From: Nocardia sp. XZ_19_385
GTDB taxonomy: Bacteria > Actinomycetota > Actinomycetes > Mycobacteriales > Mycobacteriaceae
Reading direction: 5' to 3'
Assembly (NCBI RefSeq): GCF_015355755.1
Contig: NZ_JACVEE010000003.1
Coordinates: forward strand, 682,001-746,000
DNA length: 64,000 bases
In this document: positions 17,297 through 26,924 of the stretch, piece by piece
How positions within the stretch are numbered: the first letter of the stretch is position 1
How the letters are laid out: each line of letters begins with the position of its first letter
The notes under the pieces: generated by a model
Databases searched by the model: none
What the model was told of the DNA's origin: nothing
The model's input: the letters and a program-made list of their open reading frames with translations, nothing else
Position numbers and translations under genes: made by a program

Positions 17297-20200
17297 ATGC
17301 CGTCGAAACCGGAATCCGGAAGTACAGCCATCGCGATCGTCGGACTGGGGGCGCTGTACCCGGGCGCGCGCAACGTCCACGAATTCTGGAACAACATTGT
17401 CGCCGGCGTCGACTCCGTGACCGATGTCCCGGACACGCACTGGTCGGTGGCCGACCATTACGACCCGGATCCGACGGCGCCGGACAAGACCTACAGCAAG
17501 CGCGGCGGATTCATACCCGCCGTCGAGTTCGACCCGCTGGAGTTCGGTCTGCCGCCGAACACCCTCGAGGTCACCGGTGTGCTGCAACTGCTCAGTCTGC
17601 TGGTGGCCAAGCAGACACTGGCCGATGCCGGGTGCCTGGACTCCGATCGATTCGACGGCTCGCGCACGGGGGTGATTCTCGGTGTCACCGGAGCGAACTC
17701 GCTGATCTATCCGCTGGCGACGCGACTGCAGACTCCGGTTGTCGAGCAGGCGGTCCGCTCGTGCGGGCTGACCCAGCGCGACGCCGAGGCGGTCGCCGCC
17801 AAGTTCGCGGCAGCGTTCGCACCCTGGCAGGAGAACTCGTTTCCCGGCCTGCTCGGCAATGTGGTCGCCGGCCGCATCGCCAACCGGTTCGATCTCGGCG
17901 GCACCAACTGCACGGTGGACGCCGCCTGCGCCAGCTCGCTGGCCGCGGTCCGGATGGCGGTCGATGAATTGCAATCGGGCAGAGCGGATTTGATGCTCAC
18001 CGGCGGTTGCGACGCCGACAACACCATTCTCATGTACCTGTGCTTCTCCAAGACACCGGCGTTCTCCAAGCGCGGTCAGGTCCGGCCGTTCGACGAGAGC
18101 GGGGACGGCACCCTGATCGGCGAGGGTATCGGGATGCTCGCGCTCAAGCGCCTCGCCGATGCCGAACGCGACGGCGACCGCATCTACGCCGTGCTGCGCG
18201 GTATCGGTTCCTCCAGCGACGGCCGGCACAAGAGCATCTACGCACCTCGCGGGGAAGGTCAGATGGTCGCTCTCGGGCGAGCTTACGACGACGCCGGCTT
18301 CGGCCCCGGCGAGGTCGGCCTGCTGGAGGCGCATGGCACCGGAACCCCGGTCGGCGATCTGACCGAGGTCACCGCGCTGCGCTCGATCTACGCCGACGCC
18401 GGTAGGCGCAGTGTCGCGATCGGCAGCGTGAAGTCCCAGATCGGCCACACCAAGGCGGCGGCGGGCGCGGCCGGGTTGATCAAGCTCGCGTTGAGCCTGC
18501 ACCACAAGGTGCTGCCGCCCACGATCAATGTGGAAAAGCCAAGGGCGGCATTGCACTTCGACGACGGGCCGTTCTACGTCAACACCGAGAGCAGCCCGTG
18601 GATCGCGCAGCCGCAGCGCCCGGTGCGCAGGGCCGGGGTGTCCTCGTTCGGGTTCGGCGGCACGAACTTCCACTGCGTGCTGGAGGAATACGGCGCGGCG
18701 CCGGGAGCCGGGCACACGACGGCCCAGATCTACCTGTGGCACGCCCGCAACGCCACCGAACTGCTGTCCGCACTCGACGGTCCTCCGCAGGACGGTCCCG
18801 TCCCAGCGGAACACTCGAGGCTGGCGATCGTGGCCCGCGGGCAGAGCGAACTGGCGAAACTGAGGGACGAGGCAAGGGCGAAACTGGCTGCCGAGCCGAC
18901 GGCCGAGGCATTCGAACTGCCATCGGGGGTGTACTACCGTCACCGCGCACGATCGACCGGCAGAGTCGCGGCGCTGTTCGCGGGGCAGGGCAGTCAGTAT
19001 GTCGGCATGGGCCGCGCCAGCGCCCTGGCCGTATCGCAGGTGCAGGCGGCGTTCGACCGCGCCGCGGCCGAATTCTCCGGTACCGAACCATTGGGGCCGG
19101 TGGTGTTCCCGCCCCCTGCTTTCGACGAGGAGACCCGGGCGGCGCAGTCGAATGCGTTGCGCCGCACCGACTTTGCCCAGCCTGCCATCGCGGCGATATC
19201 GGCGGGCCAGTTCCGTTATCTCACCGAGCTCGGCTTCGCTCCCGACGGTGCGCTCGGGCACAGTTTCGGGGAACTGACCGCGCTGTGGGCGGCGGGCGGC
19301 CTCGGCGACGCCGATCTGTTCCGGCTGGCCCGGGCGCGGGGCGAAGCCATGGCGCGGCGGCCGGTGGAGCTAACCGATCCGGGCGCGATGGCGGTAGTGC
19401 ACGCGGATCGGCGGCGGGTCGAGGAGCTGCTCGCGCAGGCCACGAACGTGTCCGTCTGTAATCTGAACGCCCCGAACCAGGTTGTCGTCGGGGGCGGCAG
19501 CACTGCGGTGGGGGAGTTCGTCGCGCAGTGTGCCGCCGAAGGTGTTGGCGCCAAGCCATTGCCGGTCGCTGCTGCGTTCCACACCCGGTACGTCGCACAC
19601 GCTACCGAACAGTTCGCAGCGGCGGTGGCGGACACCGAGATCGGCAAACTCGACATTCCGGTTTACGCCAACACCGAGGGAGCGGAGTACGGCGGCGACC
19701 CGGTGCGCGATCGGCGGGTGCTCACCGAGCAACTGCGTAAGCCGGTGGCCTTCGCGCCGCGCCTGGCGCAGATGTATGACGAGGGCTTCCGAATCTTCGT
19801 GGAGTTCGGCCCCAAATCCGTCCTGGCGGGACTGGCCAATCAGGCCTTCGCGGACCACACCGATGTCGTCGTGCTCGCCGCGGACCCAGGTCCCGGCCAC
19901 GACAGCGATCTCGCCCTCAAACGGCTCGCCGCCCGGCTGGCCGTGCTCGGCCTGCCACTGACGGGATTCCGTCCCGCGCTGCCGGATTCGGGCGTTCAGA
20001 AAACCAAGAAAGGAATGGTGATCACGTTGACCGGAGTCAATCACGTTCCGCCGCAACGCGAGCGGGCGTATCAGGAAGCGCTGACCGACGGCTACACCGT
20101 CGGTGACGCGGGACTGCCGAGCGAGCCGAATTCGGTGCGCAGGATAGCCGTCGAACACATGGCGTCCCATCGCGAATACCTCGCCAGCCAGTCGCGGGTG

Positions 20201-23200
20201 GCCGAGCAGATCGTGGACATCCTGCGGGAGGAGAGCCGAAATGGCATGCGGGACTCGGTAATCGCCGGCATCAGCGCCATCGCCGAGCACAGCCGGACGA
20301 TCGGGCGCAGCCACACGCAGGCCGGTGAGGTGCTGCGCAGCATGGTCCACCTCGAAGCAGGTGCCGGGGTGCCGCCGATCGAGTCCGAAGAGGCGTCTCT
20401 GACGGCGTACCCCGTCAGAAACGACGTCTACCTTTCGAGGTCGTCTGGCACCCGAATGGTGACTGCGGCTCCAGCAGCGATAGCGCCGGCAGCGGCAGTT
20501 CCGGCGGCAGAAGCTCCAATGGCGGTCGCGCAGACAACGCTGCTTCCCGAGGCGGGCGTACCAGGGGCGATCGCGCCGACAGAGATTTCACCGGAGGCCG
20601 GCGCTTCGGCAGGGGTTGCTGCGGTCGCCGGAGTTTCGGGTTCTGGCACGAGCGTTTACATGGCACCCCCAGCTAGGACGCCGCATATCGAACCGCTGCC
20701 CCGACCTGCCGAGCCGGAGCCTGCCGCGGCCACGATGGACGCCATCATGGTGCGCGGGCAGCTGCTCGAAATCGTCTCCGCGAAAACCGGTTACCCGGTT
20801 GACACCCTCGACGGCGATATGGAGATCGAGGCTGATCTCGGCATCGATTCGATCAAGCGGGTCGAGATCATGGGGGCACTGCGGGAACGGTTCCCCGCTG
20901 CCGCGATCGCCGATGCCGACGAGCTGGCGGAGCTGCGCGTGCTGGACAACATCGTGGACTTCGTCGTCGGCGGTCAGGAGGCTGATGTCCACCCAAAAGG
21001 TGAGAGCGGACTCGGCATCGCGCGTCAGTTCGCGCAGCCGAGCCCGCTTTCCGCGGCGGATCGTGTGTACCGGCCCTACCGGCAGCAGCCGGTGGCACTG
21101 CTGGCAGGGGAGGGTTCGGACCTGCTCGCGCGGGTGAGCGCGGCGCTGACCGCGCACGGCTGGGCTGTCCATCGGGGCGAGGAGATTCCCGAGACACTGG
21201 ATCTCGTCCTCTACGCACCGGGGCGTCCGGCCGATTTCCCCGGGGCCACAAGGCAACTGCGCGAGGCAGTGCTGCTGGCCGCACGCACCCAGCGTGCGCT
21301 GGAGTCGGCGGCCCGAGAAGGCAGGGCCGCGTTCGTGACACTCACCGGCGCGCCCGGAACCGACCCTGCCTCGGCCGCGTTGAGCGGCGTGAGTGGGCTG
21401 GTGAAGACCCTGGCGATCGAGGCGCCGGCGCTGTTCTGCCGCGCGATCGAACTCGGCGATGGCCTGGAACACGCGGCCGCCGCCGAGCTTGCCGTAGCCG
21501 AAATATACGACGCACGAACTGATCTCGCTGTCGTCCGGCACGACGGTTCGGGCGGGCGCTACACGGAGGTCCTGACCGACGAGCCACCTACCGGTCCACC
21601 AGTCGCAGAGCTCCAGACCGCCGATCCGCATGTCGCGGAGTTCGGGGTGGATGACTTTCTGGTGGTCACCGGGGGTGGGCGGGGCGTCACTGCGGCGTGC
21701 GCGATCGCACTCGCGCGGCGGCACCGGTGCGGGATGCTGCTGCTCGGTCGCTCCGAAAGCGATGGGGCGGATGAGATCTCGGCGACGTTGGCGGACTTGG
21801 AGCGGATCGGTGTCGAAGCCCAGTACCTGACGGTCGATGTCACCGATGGCCCGGCGGTCGGGACGGCGCTCGCGCCGTACCGGGCGCGGATTACCGGCAT
21901 TGTGCACGGTGCCGGTGTTCTCGCCGATCAACTGATCCTGAACAAACGCGCTTCCGACGTCGACCGGGTACTGGGGGCCAAACTGCTCGGTCTGCATTCG
22001 GTGCTGGCCGCGACCGATCAGGAACGAATGCGGCACATCGTGCTGTTCTCGTCGGTGGCCGGATTCTTCGGCAACAAAGGCCAAGCCGACTATGCGGTGG
22101 CCAACGAGGCGCTGAACGGTATCGCGGCGGCGCTCAAACGGGCGCGGCCCGATTCGAGAGTGACCGCGATCAACTGGGGCGCCTGGAACGGCGGCATGGT
22201 CACACCGGAGCTGGCCAAGATGTTCGAAACGCGTGGCGTACCGCTGATTCCGATCGGCCTCGGGGCCAGGATGTTCGCCGAACAGTTCGACCTGGAACGG
22301 GGCAACGACACCGTGTGCGTGATCGGCCCGTCCACGCCGCTGTCGGGGTCGCGCCCAAAGCGTATGTCCAGCAAGGAAGTAACGGTGGTGCGGGATCTTG
22401 CCACGATCGCGCGGGACCCGGTCGTCGCCGACCATTGCGTGAACGGGAAGCCGGTCCTGCCCGCCACGGCCGCACTGGGGGCGATCCTCGATATCGTCGG
22501 CCAGGTCCGTCCGGGCCGGGCAGCGACTCGGCTGACGGAATTCAAGGTCTTCAAGGGCCTGGTGTTCGATGACGACCAGCCGGCCGCCCTCTCCTTCGTG
22601 ATCTCGGCGGACCAGGTGCGCGTGCTCGATGAGCAGGGGCGGCCTCGGTATCAGGCTGTCATCGGGGAGCAGCCTGCACCGGCACCGCGCAGCACCGACG
22701 TGCCGCCGTGGGACAGCGGGCAGCCGATCGATCCGTACACCGGGGGTGAACTGTTCCACGGACCCAGCCTGCGCGGAATCCGACGGCAGCTGACCGACAC
22801 CGTATTCCTTTGTGCCCTAAGGGATGTGGACCTGGCGGGCGGAGGCTGGTCCACTCCGTCGTACAGTCCCGTACTGGCCGACCTGCTGTTGCAGGTATCT
22901 CTGGTGTGGGCGCATCGCAGCCTGGGCATCGCCACCTTGCCGAGTGGGATCGGCGACATCGAGATTCACCGGCCACTGCCCGACGCCTTCGTCGTATCGC
23001 TCGGGGACACCCGGCGCACAGAAAGCGGCGCGCGGTGCTCGGTCACCGCCACCGATGCCGACGGCAATGTCCTGCTGGTGTTCCGCGATGTCGAACTGGT
23101 GACACGGCCAGCCGGAATTCTCTGGGACAGAGACGATCTGGTCGAGTTCGGCACCGCACGAACGGACCGCCGACTGCGACTGCCCGCCCCGCCCTACCTG

Positions 23201-25384
23201 ATGATCTCCCGGGTCACCGGCCTGCGTGCCGAGCCCGGAAAGCTCGAACCCGCAAGCATCACCGTCGAATACGACGTCCCGGCGGACGCGTGGTTCGCGG
23301 TGGACGGCAGGGCATCGTTCGGCCCCACTCTGGAAATCGCGCAGGCCACCTTGTTCCTGCTCGGCTATCAGGGGATCGAGGATCGCATCGGGGGAGAGCG
23401 GCGGTTCCGTCTACTGGGAGGCAGTGCCACGTTCTTCGACGGACTGCCCCGGACCGGTGAGACGCTGCGCTACCACGTCGAGATCACCCGATTCGTCTGG
23501 CAGGGCGAGATGCCGCTGATCTTCTTCCAGTGCGACGGCTATCGCGGCGACACCCTGTTCCTCCAGATGCGCGACGGCTGCGCGGGCTTGTTCACCGATG
23601 CGGAACTGGCCCAGCCGCTGGGCGTCATCGACGACGAACGCATCGAACCGACCAACGCCCCCGCCTTCACGCCCCTCGCGCGTTCCGATCGAACAAGCCT
23701 GTCGCACAACGATATCGAGCGTCTGACGGCCGGTGAAGTCGCCGCCGTCTTCGGGGCGGCCTGGGAATCGGACGGTCTCAACCCGTCGATCCGGCTGCCG
23801 GGCGGCAACCTCCTTGCGCTGGAGCAGGTCCACGAGATCGATCGGACCGGTGGTCCGGCCGGACTCGGAAGACTCGTTGCGACACAACGTGTTACGCCCG
23901 ACGCGTGGTACTTCGCCTGCCACTTCCCCGGCGACCCGGTACTCCCGGGCACCATGATGATGGAGGGCGCCGCACAACTGATCCAGATCTACGCCATGTA
24001 TCTGGGGCTGCACCTGGTGTTCCCGGACGCCGAGTTTCAGCCCGCCCTCGAGCAGCGCCTGCACTGCCGGCTGCGCGGCCAAATCACCCCGGCCGAATGC
24101 GAACTCCGCTACGTCGCCGAGATCACCTCGATCACGATGTTGCCCCGGCCCACCGTCACCGCTGACATCACCGTCTTCGACGGCGACAAGCCGATCCTGA
24201 GCATGCGCGAGCTGGGCATCCAGGTGCGCGAGAAGCCGGGCACCCCGTACCGGATCGAACGAGACGGCCGGCCGCGTCGATTCCTGGGGCGGCGCAGCCA
24301 CGACGGCGAACCGACCGTGGCCAACGAACTGCACATGGCCCATCTGGCGCAGGGCGACCTGGGCTTGGCGATGGGGACGGAGTTCGACATCTACCGGGAC
24401 CGCCGAGCACCGCGAATTCCGAACGGGGACTTCTGCTTTCTGCACCGCCTCGTGGAGTTCACCGGTGCGCACGGCCAGCCGAGCGGCGCGCGGATGGTCA
24501 CCGAATACGACTCTCCGCCGGATGCCTGGTACTACGCCGAGAATCCGGACCCGGGAATGCCCTACTGCGTGCTGATGGAGACCTCGCTGCAGTCGGCCGT
24601 GCTCACCGGCTACTACCTCGGCGCGAGCCTGCTGACTCCGGAGGAGGACCTGGTGATCCGCAATCTCGACGGCCGGGCCGTCCTGCTCGGCCGGCCCGAT
24701 CTACGGGGCCGGACCATCCGCCAGGAGTCCGAGCTGCTGTCCACGCACCGGACCGCGGGCGCGACTCTGCAGTCCTTCAGCTATCGGCTCTCGGTCGACG
24801 GGGAAGTCTTCTACGAGGGGGAATCGCTGTTCGGTTACTTCAACGACCAGGCGCTGGCGAAGCAGTCCGGATTGGACGGTGGCCGGAAAATGTTGCCCTG
24901 GTTGGAGACCGAGGCGGCGCAGGCCGAACGGATCACCGTCGGTGGCGACGGCCGATTCGACCTGATCGACGACGTCGAGATCGTCCGGGACGGCGGCCGG
25001 CACGGGCTGGGCTACCTGCGGGGTCGTCGCCGGATCGATGCGGGCGACTGGTTCTTCCCGCTGCACTTCCACGGTGATCCCGTCATGCCCGGATCGCTCG
25101 GGGTCGAGACGGTCCTGCAAGCGCTGCGAATCTTCTTGCGGCACAGCGAACCCGCCGACGACCTCGAGTCGGGCGAGTTCGTTCTGCCGCTTGATGTCCC
25201 GTTCAGCTGGCGCTATCGGGGTCAGATTCTGCCGGCCGACGGCGAACTCGTCTTCGACTTCCATGTCAAGGACATCCGGCGCGAGCAGGGGCGCACCGTG
25301 ATCGTCGCGGACGCGAACCTGTGGAACAACGGCCTGCGCATCTACGAATTCACCGATATCGCCGTGGGGGCGGAAAGCACATGA
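17297..25384 (+). CDS. iterative type I PKS / PUFA-synthase-like (KS-AT-ACP-KR-DH-DH-DH)
   Basis: The 2695-residue synthase reads: KS with Cys in DAACASS near residue 210 and His in EAHGTGT and GHTKAA; AT with GHSFGE near 655; a helical then Ala/Pro-rich linker (about 930-1150); one ACP with LGIDSIKR near 1183; KR with GGGRGVT near 1457 and SSVAGFFG...DYAVAN; a PKS-type DH with HCVNGKPVLP near 1713; and two FabA-like hotdog didomains with active motifs CHFPGDPVLPG (about 2205) and LHFHGDPVMPG (about 2585), each preceded by a degenerate partner. This joins a PfaA-like front to a PfaC-like tail. Tandem ACPs, a second KS/CLF and a thioesterase are missing. RBS GAGAGGAGAG. Confidence 0.85.
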   Translation: MPSKPESGSTAIAIVGLGALYPGARNVHEFWNNIVAGVDSVTDVPDTHWSVADHYDPDPTAPDKTYSKRGGFIPAVEFDPLEFGLPPNTLEVTGVLQLLSLLVAKQTLADAGCLDSDRFDGSRTGVILGVTGANSLIYPLATRLQTPVVEQAVRSCGLTQRDAEAVAAKFAAAFAPWQENSFPGLLGNVVAGRIANRFDLGGTNCTVDAACASSLAAVRMAVDELQSGRADLMLTGGCDADNTILMYLCFSKTPAFSKRGQVRPFDESGDGTLIGEGIGMLALKRLADAERDGDRIYAVLRGIGSSSDGRHKSIYAPRGEGQMVALGRAYDDAGFGPGEVGLLEAHGTGTPVGDLTEVTALRSIYADAGRRSVAIGSVKSQIGHTKAAAGAAGLIKLALSLHHKVLPPTINVEKPRAALHFDDGPFYVNTESSPWIAQPQRPVRRAGVSSFGFGGTNFHCVLEEYGAAPGAGHTTAQIYLWHARNATELLSALDGPPQDGPVPAEHSRLAIVARGQSELAKLRDEARAKLAAEPTAEAFELPSGVYYRHRARSTGRVAALFAGQGSQYVGMGRASALAVSQVQAAFDRAAAEFSGTEPLGPVVFPPPAFDEETRAAQSNALRRTDFAQPAIAAISAGQFRYLTELGFAPDGALGHSFGELTALWAAGGLGDADLFRLARARGEAMARRPVELTDPGAMAVVHADRRRVEELLAQATNVSVCNLNAPNQVVVGGGSTAVGEFVAQCAAEGVGAKPLPVAAAFHTRYVAHATEQFAAAVADTEIGKLDIPVYANTEGAEYGGDPVRDRRVLTEQLRKPVAFAPRLAQMYDEGFRIFVEFGPKSVLAGLANQAFADHTDVVVLAADPGPGHDSDLALKRLAARLAVLGLPLTGFRPALPDSGVQKTKKGMVITLTGVNHVPPQRERAYQEALTDGYTVGDAGLPSEPNSVRRIAVEHMASHREYLASQSRVAEQIVDILREESRNGMRDSVIAGISAIAEHSRTIGRSHTQAGEVLRSMVHLEAGAGVPPIESEEASLTAYPVRNDVYLSRSSGTRMVTAAPAAIAPAAAVPAAEAPMAVAQTTLLPEAGVPGAIAPTEISPEAGASAGVAAVAGVSGSGTSVYMAPPARTPHIEPLPRPAEPEPAAATMDAIMVRGQLLEIVSAKTGYPVDTLDGDMEIEADLGIDSIKRVEIMGALRERFPAAAIADADELAELRVLDNIVDFVVGGQEADVHPKGESGLGIARQFAQPSPLSAADRVYRPYRQQPVALLAGEGSDLLARVSAALTAHGWAVHRGEEIPETLDLVLYAPGRPADFPGATRQLREAVLLAARTQRALESAAREGRAAFVTLTGAPGTDPASAALSGVSGLVKTLAIEAPALFCRAIELGDGLEHAAAAELAVAEIYDARTDLAVVRHDGSGGRYTEVLTDEPPTGPPVAELQTADPHVAEFGVDDFLVVTGGGRGVTAACAIALARRHRCGMLLLGRSESDGADEISATLADLERIGVEAQYLTVDVTDGPAVGTALAPYRARITGIVHGAGVLADQLILNKRASDVDRVLGAKLLGLHSVLAATDQERMRHIVLFSSVAGFFGNKGQADYAVANEALNGIAAALKRARPDSRVTAINWGAWNGGMVTPELAKMFETRGVPLIPIGLGARMFAEQFDLERGNDTVCVIGPSTPLSGSRPKRMSSKEVTVVRDLATIARDPVVADHCVNGKPVLPATAALGAILDIVGQVRPGRAATRLTEFKVFKGLVFDDDQPAALSFVISADQVRVLDEQGRPRYQAVIGEQPAPAPRSTDVPPWDSGQPIDPYTGGELFHGPSLRGIRRQLTDTVFLCALRDVDLAGGGWSTPSYSPVLADLLLQVSLVWAHRSLGIATLPSGIGDIEIHRPLPDAFVVSLGDTRRTESGARCSVTATDADGNVLLVFRDVELVTRPAGILWDRDDLVEFGTARTDRRLRLPAPPYLMISRVTGLRAEPGKLEPASITVEYDVPADAWFAVDGRASFGPTLEIAQATLFLLGYQGIEDRIGGERRFRLLGGSATFFDGLPRTGETLRYHVEITRFVWQGEMPLIFFQCDGYRGDTLFLQMRDGCAGLFTDAELAQPLGVIDDERIEPTNAPAFTPLARSDRTSLSHNDIERLTAGEVAAVFGAAWESDGLNPSIRLPGGNLLALEQVHEIDRTGGPAGLGRLVATQRVTPDAWYFACHFPGDPVLPGTMMMEGAAQLIQIYAMYLGLHLVFPDAEFQPALEQRLHCRLRGQITPAECELRYVAEITSITMLPRPTVTADITVFDGDKPILSMRELGIQVREKPGTPYRIERDGRPRRFLGRRSHDGEPTVANELHMAHLAQGDLGLAMGTEFDIYRDRRAPRIPNGDFCFLHRLVEFTGAHGQPSGARMVTEYDSPPDAWYYAENPDPGMPYCVLMETSLQSAVLTGYYLGASLLTPEEDLVIRNLDGRAVLLGRPDLRGRTIRQESELLSTHRTAGATLQSFSYRLSVDGEVFYEGESLFGYFNDQALAKQSGLDGGRKMLPWLETEAAQAERITVGGDGRFDLIDDVEIVRDGGRHGLGYLRGRRRIDAGDWFFPLHFHGDPVMPGSLGVETVLQALRIFLRHSEPADDLESGEFVLPLDVPFSWRYRGQILPADGELVFDFHVKDIRREQGRTVIVADANLWNNGLRIYEFTDIAVGAEST

Positions 25385-26919
25385 CCAGAAGCATCGAAAT
25401 CGATGACGTGCAAAGGATATTGACCGATCTGGAGCACCCCGTCCATGTCGTTCGAGACACCGGCGGCATCGGCGTGACCGCCGCTCTCGAGCCGGGGCAG
25501 TGTGTACTCGCCTCGGCCGGGCCGCTGTCGCCGGAGAACCTGGGATCTCACGATTTCCGCAGGGCGCACGGCGTCCGGATGGCCTATATGGCAGGCGGAA
25601 TGGCGAACGGCATCTCCTCGGTGGAACTGGTCGTCGCCGCGGCCAGGGCCGGATTCCTCGGGGCCTTCGGCGCCGGTGGTCTCGCATCGGATCGGGTCGA
25701 GGCCGCACTGCAACGGCTGGCCGCCGAGATCCCCGGACTGCCCTACGCGGTCAACCTGCTCAACACACCTCACGAACCGGCACTCGAGCGCGCGGTCGTG
25801 GACCTGTGCCTGCGCTACGGGGTGCGCTGCGTCGAGGCGTCGGCGTACCTCGAACTGACCCCGGAACTGGTGCGCTACCGGCTCAACGGCCTGTACCGGA
25901 GTACCGGCGGGCAAGTGCACGCGGCAAACCGGGTGATCGCGAAGGTATCCCGGCCCGAGGTCTGCCGGCAGTTCCTGCTACCCGCCCCCGAGGCGATGGT
26001 GGCGGAACTGATCGCACGCGGGCAGGTGACCGCCGAGCAGGCGGACCTGTCCCGGGCGATGCCGATGGCGGACGACATCACGGTCGAGTCCGACTCGGCC
26101 GGTCACACCGATCGCCGCCCGTTGTCGGCGCTGCTCCCGGTGCTGCGCCGGCTGCGGGACGACGTGCGCCGGCAGCGACCCGAGCTACCGTCGGTGCGGC
26201 TGGGGGCGGCGGGCGGCATCGGTACCCCGCAGGCAGTCGCGGCGGCCTTCGCTCTCGGCGCGGACTATGTGGTGACCGGGTCGGTCAACCAGGCCTGTGT
26301 CGAAGCGGGAACCGCCGCGGTGACTCGCCGAATGCTCGCCACCGCCGGAATCAGCGATTTCGACATGGCTCCGTCGGGCTACATGTTCGAGCTCGGTGCG
26401 CAGGTGCAGGTGTTGAAGAGCGGCACGATGTTTCCCCAGCGCGCCCGCAAACTGCGGCAGCTCTACGAAACCTGCTCGAGCATCGACGATCTGCCTGATG
26501 CGGACCGTATCTGGCTGGAGCGCAAGGTATTCCGCCGTCCGGTCGGCGAGGTCTGGGACGAGGTGGTCGCCTTCTTCACGACTCGCGATCCCGCCCAGAT
26601 CCAGCAGGCTGTCAACGATCCGAAGCGCCGGATGGCGCTGATGTTCCGCTGGTATCTGGGATTGTCGTCCCGATGGGCGATTACGGGAGATGCCGACCGG
26701 CTCGCCGACTATCAGGTGTGGGCCGGGCCCGCGCTGGGCGCCTTCAACGAGTGGGTGCGCGGAACCTACCTCGCGGCGCCGGAGAACCGGAGCGTCACCG
26801 ACGTGGCGCACCACCTCATGCGCGGCGCCGCGGTCAGTACCCGCATTCATCAGATCGAATGCGCCGGGCCCCGGTTCCCCTCCGAATACTCCGATTACCG
26901 GCCGACGCCGCTGTCCTGA
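25381..26919 (+). CDS. PfaD-like trans-acting enoyl reductase (FMN, 2-nitropropane dioxygenase fold)
   Basis: The start overlaps the PKS stop (ATGA). The 532-residue protein resembles PfaD of polyunsaturated fatty acid synthases: YMAGGMANGISSVELV near the N terminus, GFLGAFGAGGL, LPYAVNLLNTP, the FMN-binding LGAAGGIGTPQAVAAAFALG and ADYVVTGSVNQ, then a C-terminal MFQRARKLRQLYE-like helical cap. In PUFA synthases PfaD reduces selected enoyl intermediates while the polypeptide supplies KS, KR and DH. It completes the reductive set of the upstream synthase, which has no ER of its own. Confidence 0.88.
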   Translation: MTRSIEIDDVQRILTDLEHPVHVVRDTGGIGVTAALEPGQCVLASAGPLSPENLGSHDFRRAHGVRMAYMAGGMANGISSVELVVAAARAGFLGAFGAGGLASDRVEAALQRLAAEIPGLPYAVNLLNTPHEPALERAVVDLCLRYGVRCVEASAYLELTPELVRYRLNGLYRSTGGQVHAANRVIAKVSRPEVCRQFLLPAPEAMVAELIARGQVTAEQADLSRAMPMADDITVESDSAGHTDRRPLSALLPVLRRLRDDVRRQRPELPSVRLGAAGGIGTPQAVAAAFALGADYVVTGSVNQACVEAGTAAVTRRMLATAGISDFDMAPSGYMFELGAQVQVLKSGTMFPQRARKLRQLYETCSSIDDLPDADRIWLERKVFRRPVGEVWDEVVAFFTTRDPAQIQQAVNDPKRRMALMFRWYLGLSSRWAITGDADRLADYQVWAGPALGAFNEWVRGTYLAAPENRSVTDVAHHLMRGAAVSTRIHQIECAGPRFPSEYSDYRPTPLS

Positions 26920-26924
26920 GGGAC

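Noticed and set aside
17129..19261. 710-codon minus-strand frame across the KS/AT of the first PKS
   Set aside because: It is antisense to conserved KS and AT motifs and has no recognisable protein signature.
25381..26919. IMP dehydrogenase-like or nitronate monooxygenase as the function of the PfaD-like protein
   Set aside because: The fold is shared with these, but the length of about 530, the C-terminal helical cap and the ATGA overlap with a PUFA-like synthase point to PfaD.
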